The translations under genes and the position numbers were made by a program. A stretch of DNA of 64,000 bases from positions 1-64,000 of the forward strand of contig CAIKWZ010000042.1 in assembly GCA_903831255.1 (NCBI GenBank), given 5' to 3'. The DNA comes from an uncultured Alphaproteobacteria bacterium (lineage in GTDB: Bacteria; Pseudomonadota; Alphaproteobacteria; Caulobacterales; Hyphomonadaceae). Positions 1 to 8,596 of the stretch are shown one piece after another (the stretch's first letter is position 1; each line of letters starts with the position of its first letter). The notes beneath the pieces were generated by a model, which was not told the origin of the DNA, did no database searches, and saw only the letters and a list, made by a program, of their open reading frames with translations.

Positions 1-260
1 GACCAGCTATGGATCGTCGCCTTGGTGGTCTCTTACACCGCCAACTAGCTAATCCAACGCGGGCCGATCCTTCGCCGATAAATCTTTCCCAATACGGCGT
101 ATCCGGTATTACACCCAGTTTCCCGGGGCTATTCCGAAGCGAAGGGCACGTTCCCACGCGTTACTCACCCGTCTGCCACTCCCCTTGCGGGGCGTTCGAC
201 TTGCATGTCTGAAGCCTGCCGCCAGCGTTCGTTCTGAGCCAGAATCAAACTCTCAGGTTG
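1..260 (-). rRNA. rrs: 16S ribosomal RNA, 5' portion (partial)
   Basis: Read on the minus strand, the region near 251-262 gives the conserved 5' start of bacterial 16S (GAGTTTGATTCTGGCTCAG), followed by the variable V1/V2 region. Near position 1 it reaches the conserved GGCGACGATCCATAGCTGGTC stretch in E. coli numbering about 270-300. Only the first 260 or so nucleotides lie in the window; the rest of the rrn operon extends to the left. The V1/V2 pattern (short helix 6, GCGTGGGAACGTGCC after ACGGGTGAGTAAC) is typical of Alphaproteobacteria. The exact mature 5' end is uncertain by a few bases. Confidence 0.95.
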
Positions 261-849
261 AGGTCTGATCCCGACGAAACTTCATCCGTAATGGACAAAG
301 TCGCTGCAAAGCATTTGCGTATATCTTGACGGGAAGCCCGTTCATGTCTGCGCTGAACCGAAGTTCAGCGATAGTACATAGAACTGGCTTTCCAGAAAAA
401 CGCAAACCGTCGAGTCAATTGTGCATCTTACGATGCCGGCAAGCAACACCGCCGTCCGCGTTTCTCTTCCATTCACAATGTCAAACATCTTCAGATCGGA
501 CCCTCAGGCCCACCTGACGTCCGCCTCAAAACCAGTTTCTGACCCGGTCTCTTCGGCGGCGAGGCGCGGGGTATATGCCGCGTCCCAAATCCCGTCAATC
601 GTCTTTTTTACCAAAATTTTCGGCCTCCTCGGAGACCGCTAATTCTGGCGAAACAGGGGCCCCTCTGTCCCCTTTGGAGACAGATGACGCACCGGCTTCG
701 ATCGGCGGAAGCGGCGTGTATATGCCCGGCCTGCGGACGTGGCAAGCCTTTTCTTCAGGCGACTGTTGGATTTTTGCGGTTTCGAGCCGCGGAGCGGGCC
801 GATTTGCTGAATTCTTGGCCCGCTACGCGCGGCGAACCGTCAAAAGAGA
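261..849. other. gene-free leader/promoter region of the rRNA operon
   Basis: About 590 bases between the 16S 5' end and the CBS-domain gene hold no convincing coding sequence; open frames here have no recognisable domain or ribosome-binding site. Since the rRNA gene is transcribed leftward, its promoters and processing leader should lie here. I found a TTGACT box on the minus strand at 418-413 but no good -10 partner at normal spacing, so no promoter is called. Confidence 0.5.
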
Positions 850-1278
850 CTAGTGCTGAATATAAGCCCGCATCGCGTCCACATCCGCATCGGCCTCGGC
901 GATGCGCCACTTCACCAGGTCTCCGATCGACACCACTCCGACGAGCTCCCGCTCGTTGATGACGGGAAGGTGGCGGACCCGCCGCTGGGTCATTATCTGC
1001 ATCGCCCGAAAGACGCTCTCATCCGGCCGGACGGCGGAGAAACACCCGCTGACAAACGAAGAGACACGAGCCTCCAGGGCGATCCCGCCACACTGCGCGA
1101 TGGCGCTCACAAGATCGCGCTCCGAAAACAGACCGTCGACGCCGCCGTCCGTTCCGCGGACAACAAGAGCGCCGACCTTATTGCCGGCAAGGGCCTTGGC
1201 CGCCTCCCGGAGACGAATTGAAGGTGAGGAGCACACCACGCCGCTCCCCTTAATCCGAAGTATCTGAGCGAGGATCAC
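850..1278 (-). CDS. CBS-domain-pair protein
   Basis: 142 residues made of two consecutive CBS motifs (a Bateman module). The first runs about residues 10-70 and contains GALVVRGTDGGVDGLFSERDLV; the second runs about 75-130 and contains VRHLPVINERELVGVVSIGDLVKW, the standard CBS signature. Such stand-alone modules bind adenosyl ligands (AMP, ATP, NAD) and sense energy status; no catalytic domain is attached. The GTG at 1278 is chosen because GGGAGGCGATC sits directly upstream and the family begins with a similar ILRIKG segment. The longer open frame upstream to 1485 lacks family similarity. The ligand and partner are unknown. Confidence 0.85.
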   Translation of the reverse strand: MILAQILRIKGSGVVCSSPSIRLREAAKALAGNKVGALVVRGTDGGVDGLFSERDLVSAIAQCGGIALEARVSSFVSGCFSAVRPDESVFRAMQIMTQRRVRHLPVINERELVGVVSIGDLVKWRIAEADADVDAMRAYIQH

Positions 1279-1511
1279 GATCGCCTCCCTTTCAACTCCC
1301 GGCCCTGGCGAACATGCCCCCGACAGGCGAGCGAAGCGACGCAATACCCCCGCAGGGGGAATGCCGCAGTCCGCCTTTCCCCTTCCGTAACGGAAGACTG
1401 GAGCGGCCGGGAGAGGCTGAGAGTCAGGAAGGGGCGTCGGACCTGTCGGCGAACGGTCGCAGATCGCTCGCCGACTTGAGAGCACGGCCGAAAGAAGAGT
1501 AGCGTCCAGCC

Positions 1512-2423
1512 ATGGATCCTTTGCCCTCCCCCACCACTCTGGCCATTCCGGCGTTCCTTGTCTCCCTCCTATGGGAGTGGTGGGCGGTTAAAACCGGTCG
1601 GGCGAAAGGTCGTTACGAAACTCGGGACGCGCTGACGTCGATCGCCATGGGCCTCGGGAACGTCGCCACGGGCGCGGTCACAGCGGGCCTGTCGGCATGG
1701 ATGATGATGGTGTTCTGGCCGATGCGCATATTCGAAATGCCGACGTCGGTCTGGAGCGGCGTTCTGCTCTTCGTCCTCTACGACTTCGCCTATTACTGGA
1801 AACATCGGTTCGCCCACCGCATCCGATGGTTCTGGACCGAACATGTCACTCATCACTCAAGCGAACGCTACAACCTGACCACGGCTCTGAGGCAGCCATG
1901 GTTCGGGCCGCTGACGGGACTGATCTGGATCGGATCCCCTCTTGTCGTGATGGGATTCCATCCAGCCTTTATCGCCTTCGTCGCGGGTTTGAACCTTCTC
2001 TACCAGTTCTGGATCCACACCGAAGCCATTGACCGAATGCCGAACTGGTTTGAGGCGGTGATGAACACCCCGTCACACCATCGGGTGCATCATGCAACCA
2101 ACCCCCGTTATCTGGACGCGAACTACGCTGGAGTGTTCATCATCTGGGACCGGCTCTTCGGCACCTTCGTGAAAGAAATCGAATCTGACCCGCCCACTTT
2201 CGGCATCGTCACGCCGGTGCGAAGCTATAATCCCCTGAAGGTCGCCTTCCATGAATTGGCGGCGTTGATCTCGGATTGCGCTCGCGACGGGCTGCGCCCG
2301 CTGACCTGGGCGAAGCGTTTCATATATCCCCCAGGGTGGTCGCCCGATGGTCGACATATGCGATCAGAGGATATCCGGAAACGCTGGCGGGAAACCGCGA
2401 TCTCGCCCAGGGAAACCGATTGA
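1512..2423 (+). CDS. sterol desaturase / fatty acid hydroxylase family membrane protein
   Basis: 303 residues, an integral membrane di-iron oxygenase of the fatty acid hydroxylase superfamily. The eight-histidine iron-binding pattern is visible: HRFAH at 98-102, HVTHH at 111-115 and HHRVHH at 189-194. Hydrophobic segments at about 8-25, 45-70, 80-95 and 130-170 would form the membrane core, with the His clusters on the cytoplasmic face. Family members hydroxylate or desaturate lipids such as sterols, hopanoids, carotenoids or fatty acids; the substrate cannot be read from sequence. It starts with ATG at 1512 and stands alone, divergent from the CBS gene. Confidence 0.85.
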   Translation: MDPLPSPTTLAIPAFLVSLLWEWWAVKTGRAKGRYETRDALTSIAMGLGNVATGAVTAGLSAWMMMVFWPMRIFEMPTSVWSGVLLFVLYDFAYYWKHRFAHRIRWFWTEHVTHHSSERYNLTTALRQPWFGPLTGLIWIGSPLVVMGFHPAFIAFVAGLNLLYQFWIHTEAIDRMPNWFEAVMNTPSHHRVHHATNPRYLDANYAGVFIIWDRLFGTFVKEIESDPPTFGIVTPVRSYNPLKVAFHELAALISDCARDGLRPLTWAKRFIYPPGWSPDGRHMRSEDIRKRWRETAISPRETD

Positions 2424-2675
2424 GTCGCAGACCGACGGCCTCGGACTTGTCTCAATGACAAGGGCGCTCATGTCTTAACGTGAAACACCTGACGCACACC
2501 CTCGACCAGTTTTCGTATTCGACGAAGAATCGAGAGATCGCCCCTCACGCGTGAGGCGAAATAGCTCCAATTTTAATTAACTTTAAACTATTGCCCCGTG
2601 GCCCGACCCTTGCGGAGCGTCTTGTATCGACGCCTTTGGGGGGGCGCATGGGCTGTTACTGATCGGACGGTTGTT

Positions 2676-3212
2676 ATGCTTGAAGTCAAGGCTCATCCCA
2701 ACACGCGCGCGGTGATCGACGCGTGGCGGAGCCTTGGGTCGGGAAAGCCCGCCGGGTCAGGCGCGAGCGCCGAAGACTATCCGGGACTCGTCGGTCGTCT
2801 CTTCGTGCTGCATCGTCTGAGCGAGGTGGATTTCTGCTTCCGCCGGGTCGGGGCGACCATAGATCAGCTCTTCGGTCGCGTTCTCGCCGATCATAACTTC
2901 CTGTCTTTGTGGAAAGAGCCCGACCTGTCTCTGGTGTCAGCAGCGCTCGAAGCAGCTCGCGCGGACCGCGGCCCGGCCCTCATCCAGGCGCGCGGGGAAA
3001 GCCTCGATGGCAAACGACTCAATCTGGAATTCGCTCTGGCTCCCCTTTTGGCAGGAACAGAACCCCCATCGAGGTTTCTGGGTCTTTGTCAGTCCCTGTC
3101 GCCTGAAAGGGCGCTCGGAGGCCGTCCGGTCCGAGCCTTGAAAGTCGTCAGCGTCTACCCCCCGGCTCCGGCGCCCGACTACGCCTCCATTCGGATCGTG
3201 AGCTCGCGCTAG
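2676..3212 (+). CDS. PAS-domain protein (PAS_5 / DUF1457 type)
   Basis: 178 residues from the ATG at 2676. The opening HPNTRAVIDAWRSLGSGK and the following GRLFVLHRLSEVDFCFRRVGATIDQLFGR resemble the PAS_5 family common in Alphaproteobacteria, where a single PAS fold makes up most of the protein. These are stand-alone sensory or scaffold proteins, often linked to polar or cell-cycle regulation. The open frame extends upstream to 2598, but the family normally begins at the HPNTR segment, so the internal ATG is preferred. The upstream 100 bases are AT-rich (TTAATTAACTTTAA near 2574-2587) and probably carry the promoter. Confidence 0.75.
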   Translation: MLEVKAHPNTRAVIDAWRSLGSGKPAGSGASAEDYPGLVGRLFVLHRLSEVDFCFRRVGATIDQLFGRVLADHNFLSLWKEPDLSLVSAALEAARADRGPALIQARGESLDGKRLNLEFALAPLLAGTEPPSRFLGLCQSLSPERALGGRPVRALKVVSVYPPAPAPDYASIRIVSSR

Positions 3213-3331
3213 GCCGGATTTAACGGCCCAAGCCCGGCGCACGCACGAAACGGGTTGTGAAGATATTTGCGTTAGGCTTACGCAGGATCCTGAGGACGAG
3301 CGCTCGGGCGAGGTTGGGAACTCCCGGACGA

Positions 3332-3940
3332 ATGAGTCTCGACAGCTTGATGATGAACGATCCGACTGAGCTCGGGCCTGGAGCGGAACGCCGACGGCAT
3401 CGCCGCGTGCCCTGGTCGGCGGGGATCAGAGGTGTCGCTCCGGGCGGGATGGAGTTCCATGGCCGGACCATCGAAGTCGGCGCCCGCGGGCTCAGCCTTC
3501 GTACGCGTCGCCGCCTGACCCCCGGCGACAGGGTGGTGCTTCATCTGGATGAAGTTGGTCGGATCGAGGCCGAGGTCGCCTGGGAGCTGAACGACACCGA
3601 CTACACGCTGATCTTCAGATCCACCCTGGAGGAGCAGGACCGGATTGCTGACCAGCTGACCTGGCTGATCAATCGCGACGGCCTCAGCCTGGAGGACGAA
3701 CGCTCAGATCCCCGAAGAACGACCCCTGCGGTGGTCGTGGCTTCTTTCGGCGACGGACTGGTCTCGAGCTGCACAGTCCTCGATCTCTCAGTATTCGGGG
3801 TCGCCCTGGCCACCACCGACAGGATCCCTGACCTGGGCGAAGCGGTTCGCATCGGAGATCGCCTCGGAGAATGTATCCGCCACATGGACAATGGCTTCGC
3901 CGTCGGCTTCCACAGCAGCGCCAGACCTGCGCGCCCTTGA
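3332..3940 (+). CDS. PilZ-domain protein
   Basis: 202 residues from the ATG at 3332. The segment ERRRHRRVPWSAGIRG, followed some 30 residues later by GARGLSLRT, matches the two c-di-GMP contact motifs of PilZ domains (RxxxR, then a D/N-x-S-x-x-G-like turn). The second half (about residues 115-195) looks like a weaker repeat of the same fold: CTVLDLSVFGVALAT resembles the second PilZ motif, so this may be a double-PilZ protein. In the first motif the usual D/N-x-S is replaced by VGARG, so c-di-GMP binding is uncertain. Another open frame start at 3257 is possible. Confidence 0.75.
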   Translation: MSLDSLMMNDPTELGPGAERRRHRRVPWSAGIRGVAPGGMEFHGRTIEVGARGLSLRTRRRLTPGDRVVLHLDEVGRIEAEVAWELNDTDYTLIFRSTLEEQDRIADQLTWLINRDGLSLEDERSDPRRTTPAVVVASFGDGLVSSCTVLDLSVFGVALATTDRIPDLGEAVRIGDRLGECIRHMDNGFAVGFHSSARPARP

Positions 3941-4039
3941 GTGAGGCGGGACGTGCTCACGCTCTCTGAGCGTCTTGCGCCTTTCCCTGCTGAGTGAGCG
4001 CATATAGGGTCCGGACGGTCTTCCGATCCGGAGCTCGAT

Positions 4040-4993
4040 GTGATCATGCCTGCTAACCGCGCCCTTCTCCCCTGGGCCTTCGCCCTTATTCTGTCAGCAG
4101 CCTGTACGCCGGCTCCGACAGAGCAGAGCCGCGCTGCGCCCGTGACGGCCATCCCCGCAGATCCGGGAACGCCCAGCCCCTCGGTCGCAGAGATTCTCGC
4201 CGCCTCGCCAGCGGATCACTGGCGGACGCCTGACCCCGGCAATCTGCTCTACATGGACTTTCCAAGCGGCCGCGTGATCATCGAAATGGCGCCGGCGTTC
4301 GCGCCCGCCCATGTCGAAAACGTCAGCGCCCTGACCCGGGAGGGGTATTTTCAGGGCGGCGCCGTCACCCGCGTTCAGGACAACTACGTTGTCCAGTGGG
4401 CGCAGGCGCTCGATCCGGCCCGACCGCCGAAAGTAGGCAAGGAAAAACTGAAGGCCGAGTTTACCCGACCCCGCGACGAAACCGTATCCTTCACCGTTTT
4501 GCCAGACCCGGACACCTATGCGCCCGAAGTGGGCTTTTCCGACGGCTTCCCGGCCGCTCGGGATGAAAAAGACATGTGGCTAGCACACTGTTACGGGACC
4601 GTCGGCGTCGGACGGGACAATGACGAAGACTCAGGCGGCGGCGGAGAACTTTACGCGGTGATCGGCCAATCTCCACGAGGACTGGATCGAAACATCACCG
4701 TCCTGGGGCGGGTCGTCCAGGGAATGGAGCTTCTCGCGGCGCTGCCGCGCGGCACGGCTGATCTCGGATTTTATGACGAACCTGGCAAGTTTGTGCGCTT
4801 CGCCGATATCCGTGTGGCGGCCGATGTCCCTGAAGCGGAGCGAACGCCCCTGGAAATCCTTCGCACCGACAGCGAAACATTCGAAACCCTGGTCAACTCA
4901 CGACGCTGGCGACGGGATGACTTCTACCATCGACCCGTTGGTCGTATCGGGCTTTGCAACATCAATATTCCGTCCCGCACGCCCTCGCCCTGA
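4040..4993 (+). CDS. cyclophilin-type peptidyl-prolyl isomerase, lipoprotein
   Basis: 317 residues. The N-terminus is a lipoprotein signal: hydrophobic core WAFALILSAAC with the lipobox cysteine at position 22. Next comes a Pro/Ala-rich linker and then a cyclophilin fold from about residue 70 (LYMDFPSGRVIIEMAPAFAPAHVENV, a beta-strand pair typical of Ppi, and GYFQGGAVTRVQDNYVVQWA). The domain carries an insertion (about 130-190) relative to short PpiA proteins. It probably assists periplasmic protein folding. The GTG at 4040 is used because GGAG lies six bases upstream; an ATG at 4046 is the alternative. Confidence 0.85.
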   Translation: MIMPANRALLPWAFALILSAACTPAPTEQSRAAPVTAIPADPGTPSPSVAEILAASPADHWRTPDPGNLLYMDFPSGRVIIEMAPAFAPAHVENVSALTREGYFQGGAVTRVQDNYVVQWAQALDPARPPKVGKEKLKAEFTRPRDETVSFTVLPDPDTYAPEVGFSDGFPAARDEKDMWLAHCYGTVGVGRDNDEDSGGGGELYAVIGQSPRGLDRNITVLGRVVQGMELLAALPRGTADLGFYDEPGKFVRFADIRVAADVPEAERTPLEILRTDSETFETLVNSRRWRRDDFYHRPVGRIGLCNINIPSRTPSP

Positions 4994-5073
4994 TGAGCTG
5001 GCTTGCCGTCAGCACGACTTGTCCCTACCCCCCCCTGACGCCCCTCAGAAGTCAAACAAAGGATACGCCTGAC

Positions 5074-5580
5074 GTGACCCAATCGCTCTCCGTTTTGCTG
5101 AAGACCTCCAGCGCCCAGATGCTGCCGGCTCTCGGAAACATCCTGCGCAAGGGCGCTGAATACGCCGCCGCGCGAAATGTCCCCGAAGAGGTTCTGCTCA
5201 ACAGCCGACTTTTTCCCGACATGTTCGCCCTGACGCGTCAGGTCCAGATCGCATGCGATCAGGTCACTCGCGGAGGAGCTCGGCTGGCCGGTCAGGACCT
5301 CCCCTCGTTTCCCGACATCGAGACCAGCTTCGCGGAGCTCATTGAGCGCACGGCGCGAGCGAACGAGTTCTGCCAGGGGCTGTCAGCTGAGGCAATCGAT
5401 GCGCGCGCCGACACCAGCATCACGATCCCGATCGGGGGAGGAAACGAGCTGACCCTTCCTTGCGGACGTTTCTGCGCAACCTTCCTTCTGCCGAACCTCT
5501 ATTTTCACTCGGCGACCGCCTACAACATCCTCCGACACAGCGGCGTGGCGCTGGGAAAAAAGGACTTCCTCCAGCCCTGA
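5074..5580 (+). CDS. DUF1993 family protein
   Basis: 168 residues. The segments SAQMLPALGNILRKGAEYA, LLNSRLFPDMFALTRQVQ and FAELIERTARANEF match the DUF1993 family, a helical-bundle fold related to the DinB/YfiT group; the C-terminal FLLPNLYFHSATAYNILRH is its typical end. Biochemical function is unknown. The open frame extends to 4954, overlapping the isomerase, but the GTG at 5074 has AAAGGA about 10 bases upstream and aligns with the family start. The gene lies 80 bases downstream of the isomerase in the same direction. Confidence 0.85.
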   Translation: MTQSLSVLLKTSSAQMLPALGNILRKGAEYAAARNVPEEVLLNSRLFPDMFALTRQVQIACDQVTRGGARLAGQDLPSFPDIETSFAELIERTARANEFCQGLSAEAIDARADTSITIPIGGGNELTLPCGRFCATFLLPNLYFHSATAYNILRHSGVALGKKDFLQP

Positions 5581-5593
5581 ACCGCTTCCTCGC

Positions 5594-6457
5594 TCAGCCG
5601 AACGGCACGATCTTGTTGTCGACATCGTGACCGATGTCGGCGCGACCAAGATAGGCAAGGCCTGATCTTCGACACCAGTGTGCTGCGATGTCGTCTTCGG
5701 TCAGGACGAAATCAGGATCGTTGGGCGGCACCGGGGCCAGGCGACCGAGCCTGATCCCGGCGCAGCGTCTCACCGCTGCGCTGGATGTGATGTGAAACAT
5801 CGCCCGGTCGATCCGGTACATGTACTCTCCCACATCCTCCAGCTGCAGAACGAGCCCGGTGAGATCCGGCTCCAGAGAAGTCCCCAGAAGGTGAGACAGG
5901 ACCGTGATGTTGAACGCAATCGAAGGACATCCTTCGGACGCGTTCGGCTCCAGACCGTGAGACTCATCATCCACGAGCCATGACAGCGCGCGCCGAACGG
6001 CCTCCTCTCCTCCCTCACGGATGAGATCAACCGGCATCGGTCCGTGGGCGAGACGGCGGAACCCCGCCCTGAACAACCCGGCGAGCAGAAAGCCCGCATC
6101 AGAGTACCCAAGCCATTTTTTCTGAAATGCATGGGCGCCAAGACCGGGAAGGACCGTCTCGGCAATCCGGCACGCTCCGTACCCCCCTCTGGCGAACCAG
6201 ATCGCATCGAGAGAGGGATCATTGGCGAGATCCAGAACCGCCCGCGCACGCTCATCGTCTGATCCGGCGAAATGACCGCTCGAGGCGAAGCACTGGGGGT
6301 GAAAGACGAGTTCGATCCGCCGACCATAGGTCTCATTGGCCACCCGGGACGCCCGCTCAGCCAGATCGGGGGTAAGTCTCCCTCCCGGAGCGCACAGGCC
6401 GATCCGAACCTTCTTTTCACTTGACCCGCGGGCCGGCGACACCAGATTGCCGTTCAT
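5594..6457 (-). CDS. ldcA: LD-carboxypeptidase (peptidase family S66)
   Basis: 287 residues, the usual length for S66 peptidases (LdcA/MccF). The catalytic triad is visible: nucleophile Ser119 in GYSDAG, Glu207 in LEDVGE and His277 in IGHDVDNK; the early RIGLCAPGG strand is also typical. The enzyme releases the terminal D-Ala from murein tetrapeptides in the cytoplasm, giving tripeptides for recycling. The start codon shares bases with the ATG of the divergent Mur ligase gene; AAGGA lies seven bases upstream. The pairing with a Mur ligase supports murein recycling over microcin immunity (MccF). Confidence 0.88.
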   Translation of the reverse strand: MNGNLVSPARGSSEKKVRIGLCAPGGRLTPDLAERASRVANETYGRRIELVFHPQCFASSGHFAGSDDERARAVLDLANDPSLDAIWFARGGYGACRIAETVLPGLGAHAFQKKWLGYSDAGFLLAGLFRAGFRRLAHGPMPVDLIREGGEEAVRRALSWLVDDESHGLEPNASEGCPSIAFNITVLSHLLGTSLEPDLTGLVLQLEDVGEYMYRIDRAMFHITSSAAVRRCAGIRLGRLAPVPPNDPDFVLTEDDIAAHWCRRSGLAYLGRADIGHDVDNKIVPFG

Positions 6458-7901
6458 GTCAGAGTCCTTGTCATCCGCGCTCCCCCCGCATCTGTCCCGA
6501 GCCTATTTTCTATGCGGCGTCGGCGGTAGCGGAATGTTGCCGCTCGCCCTGATTCTTCGCGCCCGGGGCCACGAGGTGGCGGGCTCAGACCGATCCCTCG
6601 ACGCGGGCCGGACCTCGGACAAGTTTTCCTTTCTTGAAAAGCGGGGCGTCCGGCTTCATCCTCAGGATGGCAGCGGACTGACCCGCGAGGACCAGATCCT
6701 CGTGACCTCAGCGGCCGTCGAGGACACTATCCCTGATGTGGTGGCGGCCCGAAAGCTCGGCTGCCGCCGCATGACCCGCGCAGAGCTCCTCGCAGAGCTT
6801 CTCAACGACGCGCCGCTCAGCATCGCAGTGGCGGGCACGTCGGGAAAGTCGACAACGACGGGCATGATCGGGTGGATCCTCTACGCGCTGAGGCAGGACC
6901 CGACAATCATGAACGGTGCGGTCATGAAGAACTTCGTCTCGGGAGATTCACCCTTCGCCTCGGCCCTCGTGGGCGAGGGAGAGATATTCGTGAGTGAGGT
7001 GGATGAAAGCGACGGATCTATCGCTCTCTACTCCCCGTCTGTCGCCGTTCTCAACAACATCTCCCTCGATCACAAAACCATGGACGAGCTGAGGGTGCTG
7101 TTCTCGGAGTTCCTGGGGCGCTCGGAAAAGGTCGTTCTCAATCTCGATAATGAAGAAACACGGGCGCTCGCAATCGGCCGGGACGCCTCACACTGCCTGA
7201 CCTACTCCCTCGAAGATCCCTCCGCCTCTCTTTACGGGCACGATATCGTTTCAGCCCCGGACGGCATGTCGTGCCTCGTGACCGAAGCCAGCTCCGGTCT
7301 TGTCGTTCGGGTGTGCCTGCAGACGCCGGGACGGCACAATCTCTCAAACGGCCTCGCCGCCCTCGCCGCCGCACGCGCCTGCGGATTCGGGCTTCGGGAT
7401 GCGGCGAACGCATTGATGAACTTCTCAGGCATTCGCCGCCGCCTGGAGATCGCAGGGGTGGCCCGCGACATTACCGTGATCGACGATTTCGCTCACAACC
7501 CGGACAAGATCGCCGCCACCCTCGCCACCCTTCGGACCTTCAGGGCCCGTCTGCTGATCATGTGGCAGCCGCACGGCTTTGGTCCTCTCAGACAGATGAA
7601 ATCAGCTTTCGTCGAAGGCTTCCTCCGGGATATGTCGCCTCGCGATATCCTGTTGATGCCCGAACCCGTCTATCACGGCGGAACAGTTGATCGCTCCGTC
7701 AGCAGTCGGGATGTGACGGACGCGATCTCGGCAGGCGGACGCACGGCCCATGCGATGCCCGATCGCGAGGCCTGCCGGCGAACGCTTCTCGAACTCGCTG
7801 AACCGGGAGACATCATTCTGATCATGGGCGCCCGCGACGACACCCTCAGCGAATTCGCCGCGTCGCTGGTCGCAGACCTGAGCGATCCGACCAGAAACTG
7901 A
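6456..7901 (+). CDS. Mur ligase family protein (MurC/Mpl type)
   Basis: 481 residues with the three-domain Mur ligase layout: N-terminal nucleotide fold (FLCGVGGSGMLPLAL), ATP loop GTSGKSTTTG at 127-136, a central stretch including SEVDESDGS and NNISLDHK, and a C-terminal domain with GIRRRLEIAG and DDFAHNPDKI. It resembles MurC and Mpl more than MurD/E/F. MurC adds L-Ala to UDP-MurNAc; Mpl adds recycled tripeptide. Because it is head-to-head with LD-carboxypeptidase, whose product is that tripeptide, an Mpl-like recycling role is favoured. The main murC would be expected in the dcw cluster elsewhere. No strong ribosome-binding site precedes this ATG. Confidence 0.8.
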   Translation: MSESLSSALPPHLSRAYFLCGVGGSGMLPLALILRARGHEVAGSDRSLDAGRTSDKFSFLEKRGVRLHPQDGSGLTREDQILVTSAAVEDTIPDVVAARKLGCRRMTRAELLAELLNDAPLSIAVAGTSGKSTTTGMIGWILYALRQDPTIMNGAVMKNFVSGDSPFASALVGEGEIFVSEVDESDGSIALYSPSVAVLNNISLDHKTMDELRVLFSEFLGRSEKVVLNLDNEETRALAIGRDASHCLTYSLEDPSASLYGHDIVSAPDGMSCLVTEASSGLVVRVCLQTPGRHNLSNGLAALAAARACGFGLRDAANALMNFSGIRRRLEIAGVARDITVIDDFAHNPDKIAATLATLRTFRARLLIMWQPHGFGPLRQMKSAFVEGFLRDMSPRDILLMPEPVYHGGTVDRSVSSRDVTDAISAGGRTAHAMPDREACRRTLLELAEPGDIILIMGARDDTLSEFAASLVADLSDPTRN

Positions 7902-7950
7902 CCTGACCGGCAGTCCGGCGGTCCAGCCACCGCGCGCGGCTGGAGGCGTC

Positions 7951-8562
7951 TCAACGCCTGTCCAGCTTCTTCTCGAGCTCTTCAAGCCGGGCGCGCAACG
8001 CTCTCAGCTCGTCCGCCTCGGAGGATTTCCCCTCCCCCGGGACCGGGGCCTCGGGCGCGGGAGGGACTGGTTCAGGTCCCGCCGGCGGACGCTGTGTCCA
8101 GGCCGCCGGTCCGGCGGCCTGGCCCCACAGGCTCGCGAGACGTTGCTGATGCTGGCGTTGCAGATCCTGCATCGCGGCAGGATCAAAGACCGACCAGGGT
8201 TGCGCAAAACTGTTCGTCACCTGACTTGCGATCTGCTCCTGCTGCGCCCGCATGAACGCCATGGACTGCTCGAACAGCCCCGTCATCATCTCCGAAGCCT
8301 TAGTTTGATTCATCCGGATCATGTCCATCATCAGATCAGACGACAGCATGGCCTGATCCGAACGGTTTTCCTGCTCCATGATGATCTGCAGAAGGACCTG
8401 TCGGGTGACATCCTCACCGGTTTCCGTGTCCTCCACACGGACCGTAGCGCCCTGACGAATGAGCTCCGCAACATCCGGCAAACGGACATAGCTGCTCGAC
8501 GACTTGTTGTAGAGCTTCCGGCTTGGATACCGCCTCAGCTCGATCGCGCTCTGGTTCGTCAT
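7951..8562 (-). CDS. phaR: polyhydroxyalkanoate synthesis repressor PhaR
   Basis: 203 residues. The N-terminal RRYPSRKLYNKSSSSYVRLPDVAELIRQG is the PhaR/PHB-accumulation DNA-binding domain (PHB_acc_N), followed by DVTRQVLLQIIMEQE (PHB_acc). The C-terminus is a Pro/Glu-rich linker ending in a charged coiled coil (ELRALRARLEELEKKL). PhaR binds both PHA granules and promoters of phasin genes and releases DNA when polymer accumulates. The ATG at 8562 begins MTNQSAIELRRYPSRK, matching the family; the longer frame to 8607 overlaps the upstream hydrolase. Inverted repeats upstream of phaP are its likely targets. Confidence 0.92.
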   Translation of the reverse strand: MTNQSAIELRRYPSRKLYNKSSSSYVRLPDVAELIRQGATVRVEDTETGEDVTRQVLLQIIMEQENRSDQAMLSSDLMMDMIRMNQTKASEMMTGLFEQSMAFMRAQQEQIASQVTNSFAQPWSVFDPAAMQDLQRQHQQRLASLWGQAAGPAAWTQRPPAGPEPVPPAPEAPVPGEGKSSEADELRALRARLEELEKKLDRR

Positions 8563-8596
8563 ATTTGCTTCTCCGCGCGCACGGCTGACGACCCGC

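Noticed and set aside
261-600. rRNA promoter at the TTGACT box on the minus strand
   Set aside because: No acceptable -10 element at 16-18 bases spacing.
684-959. Open frame with ICPACGRGKPF, similar to the start of DUF983 proteins
   Set aside because: The similarity is limited to about ten residues, no membrane segments follow, and the frame runs into the CBS gene.
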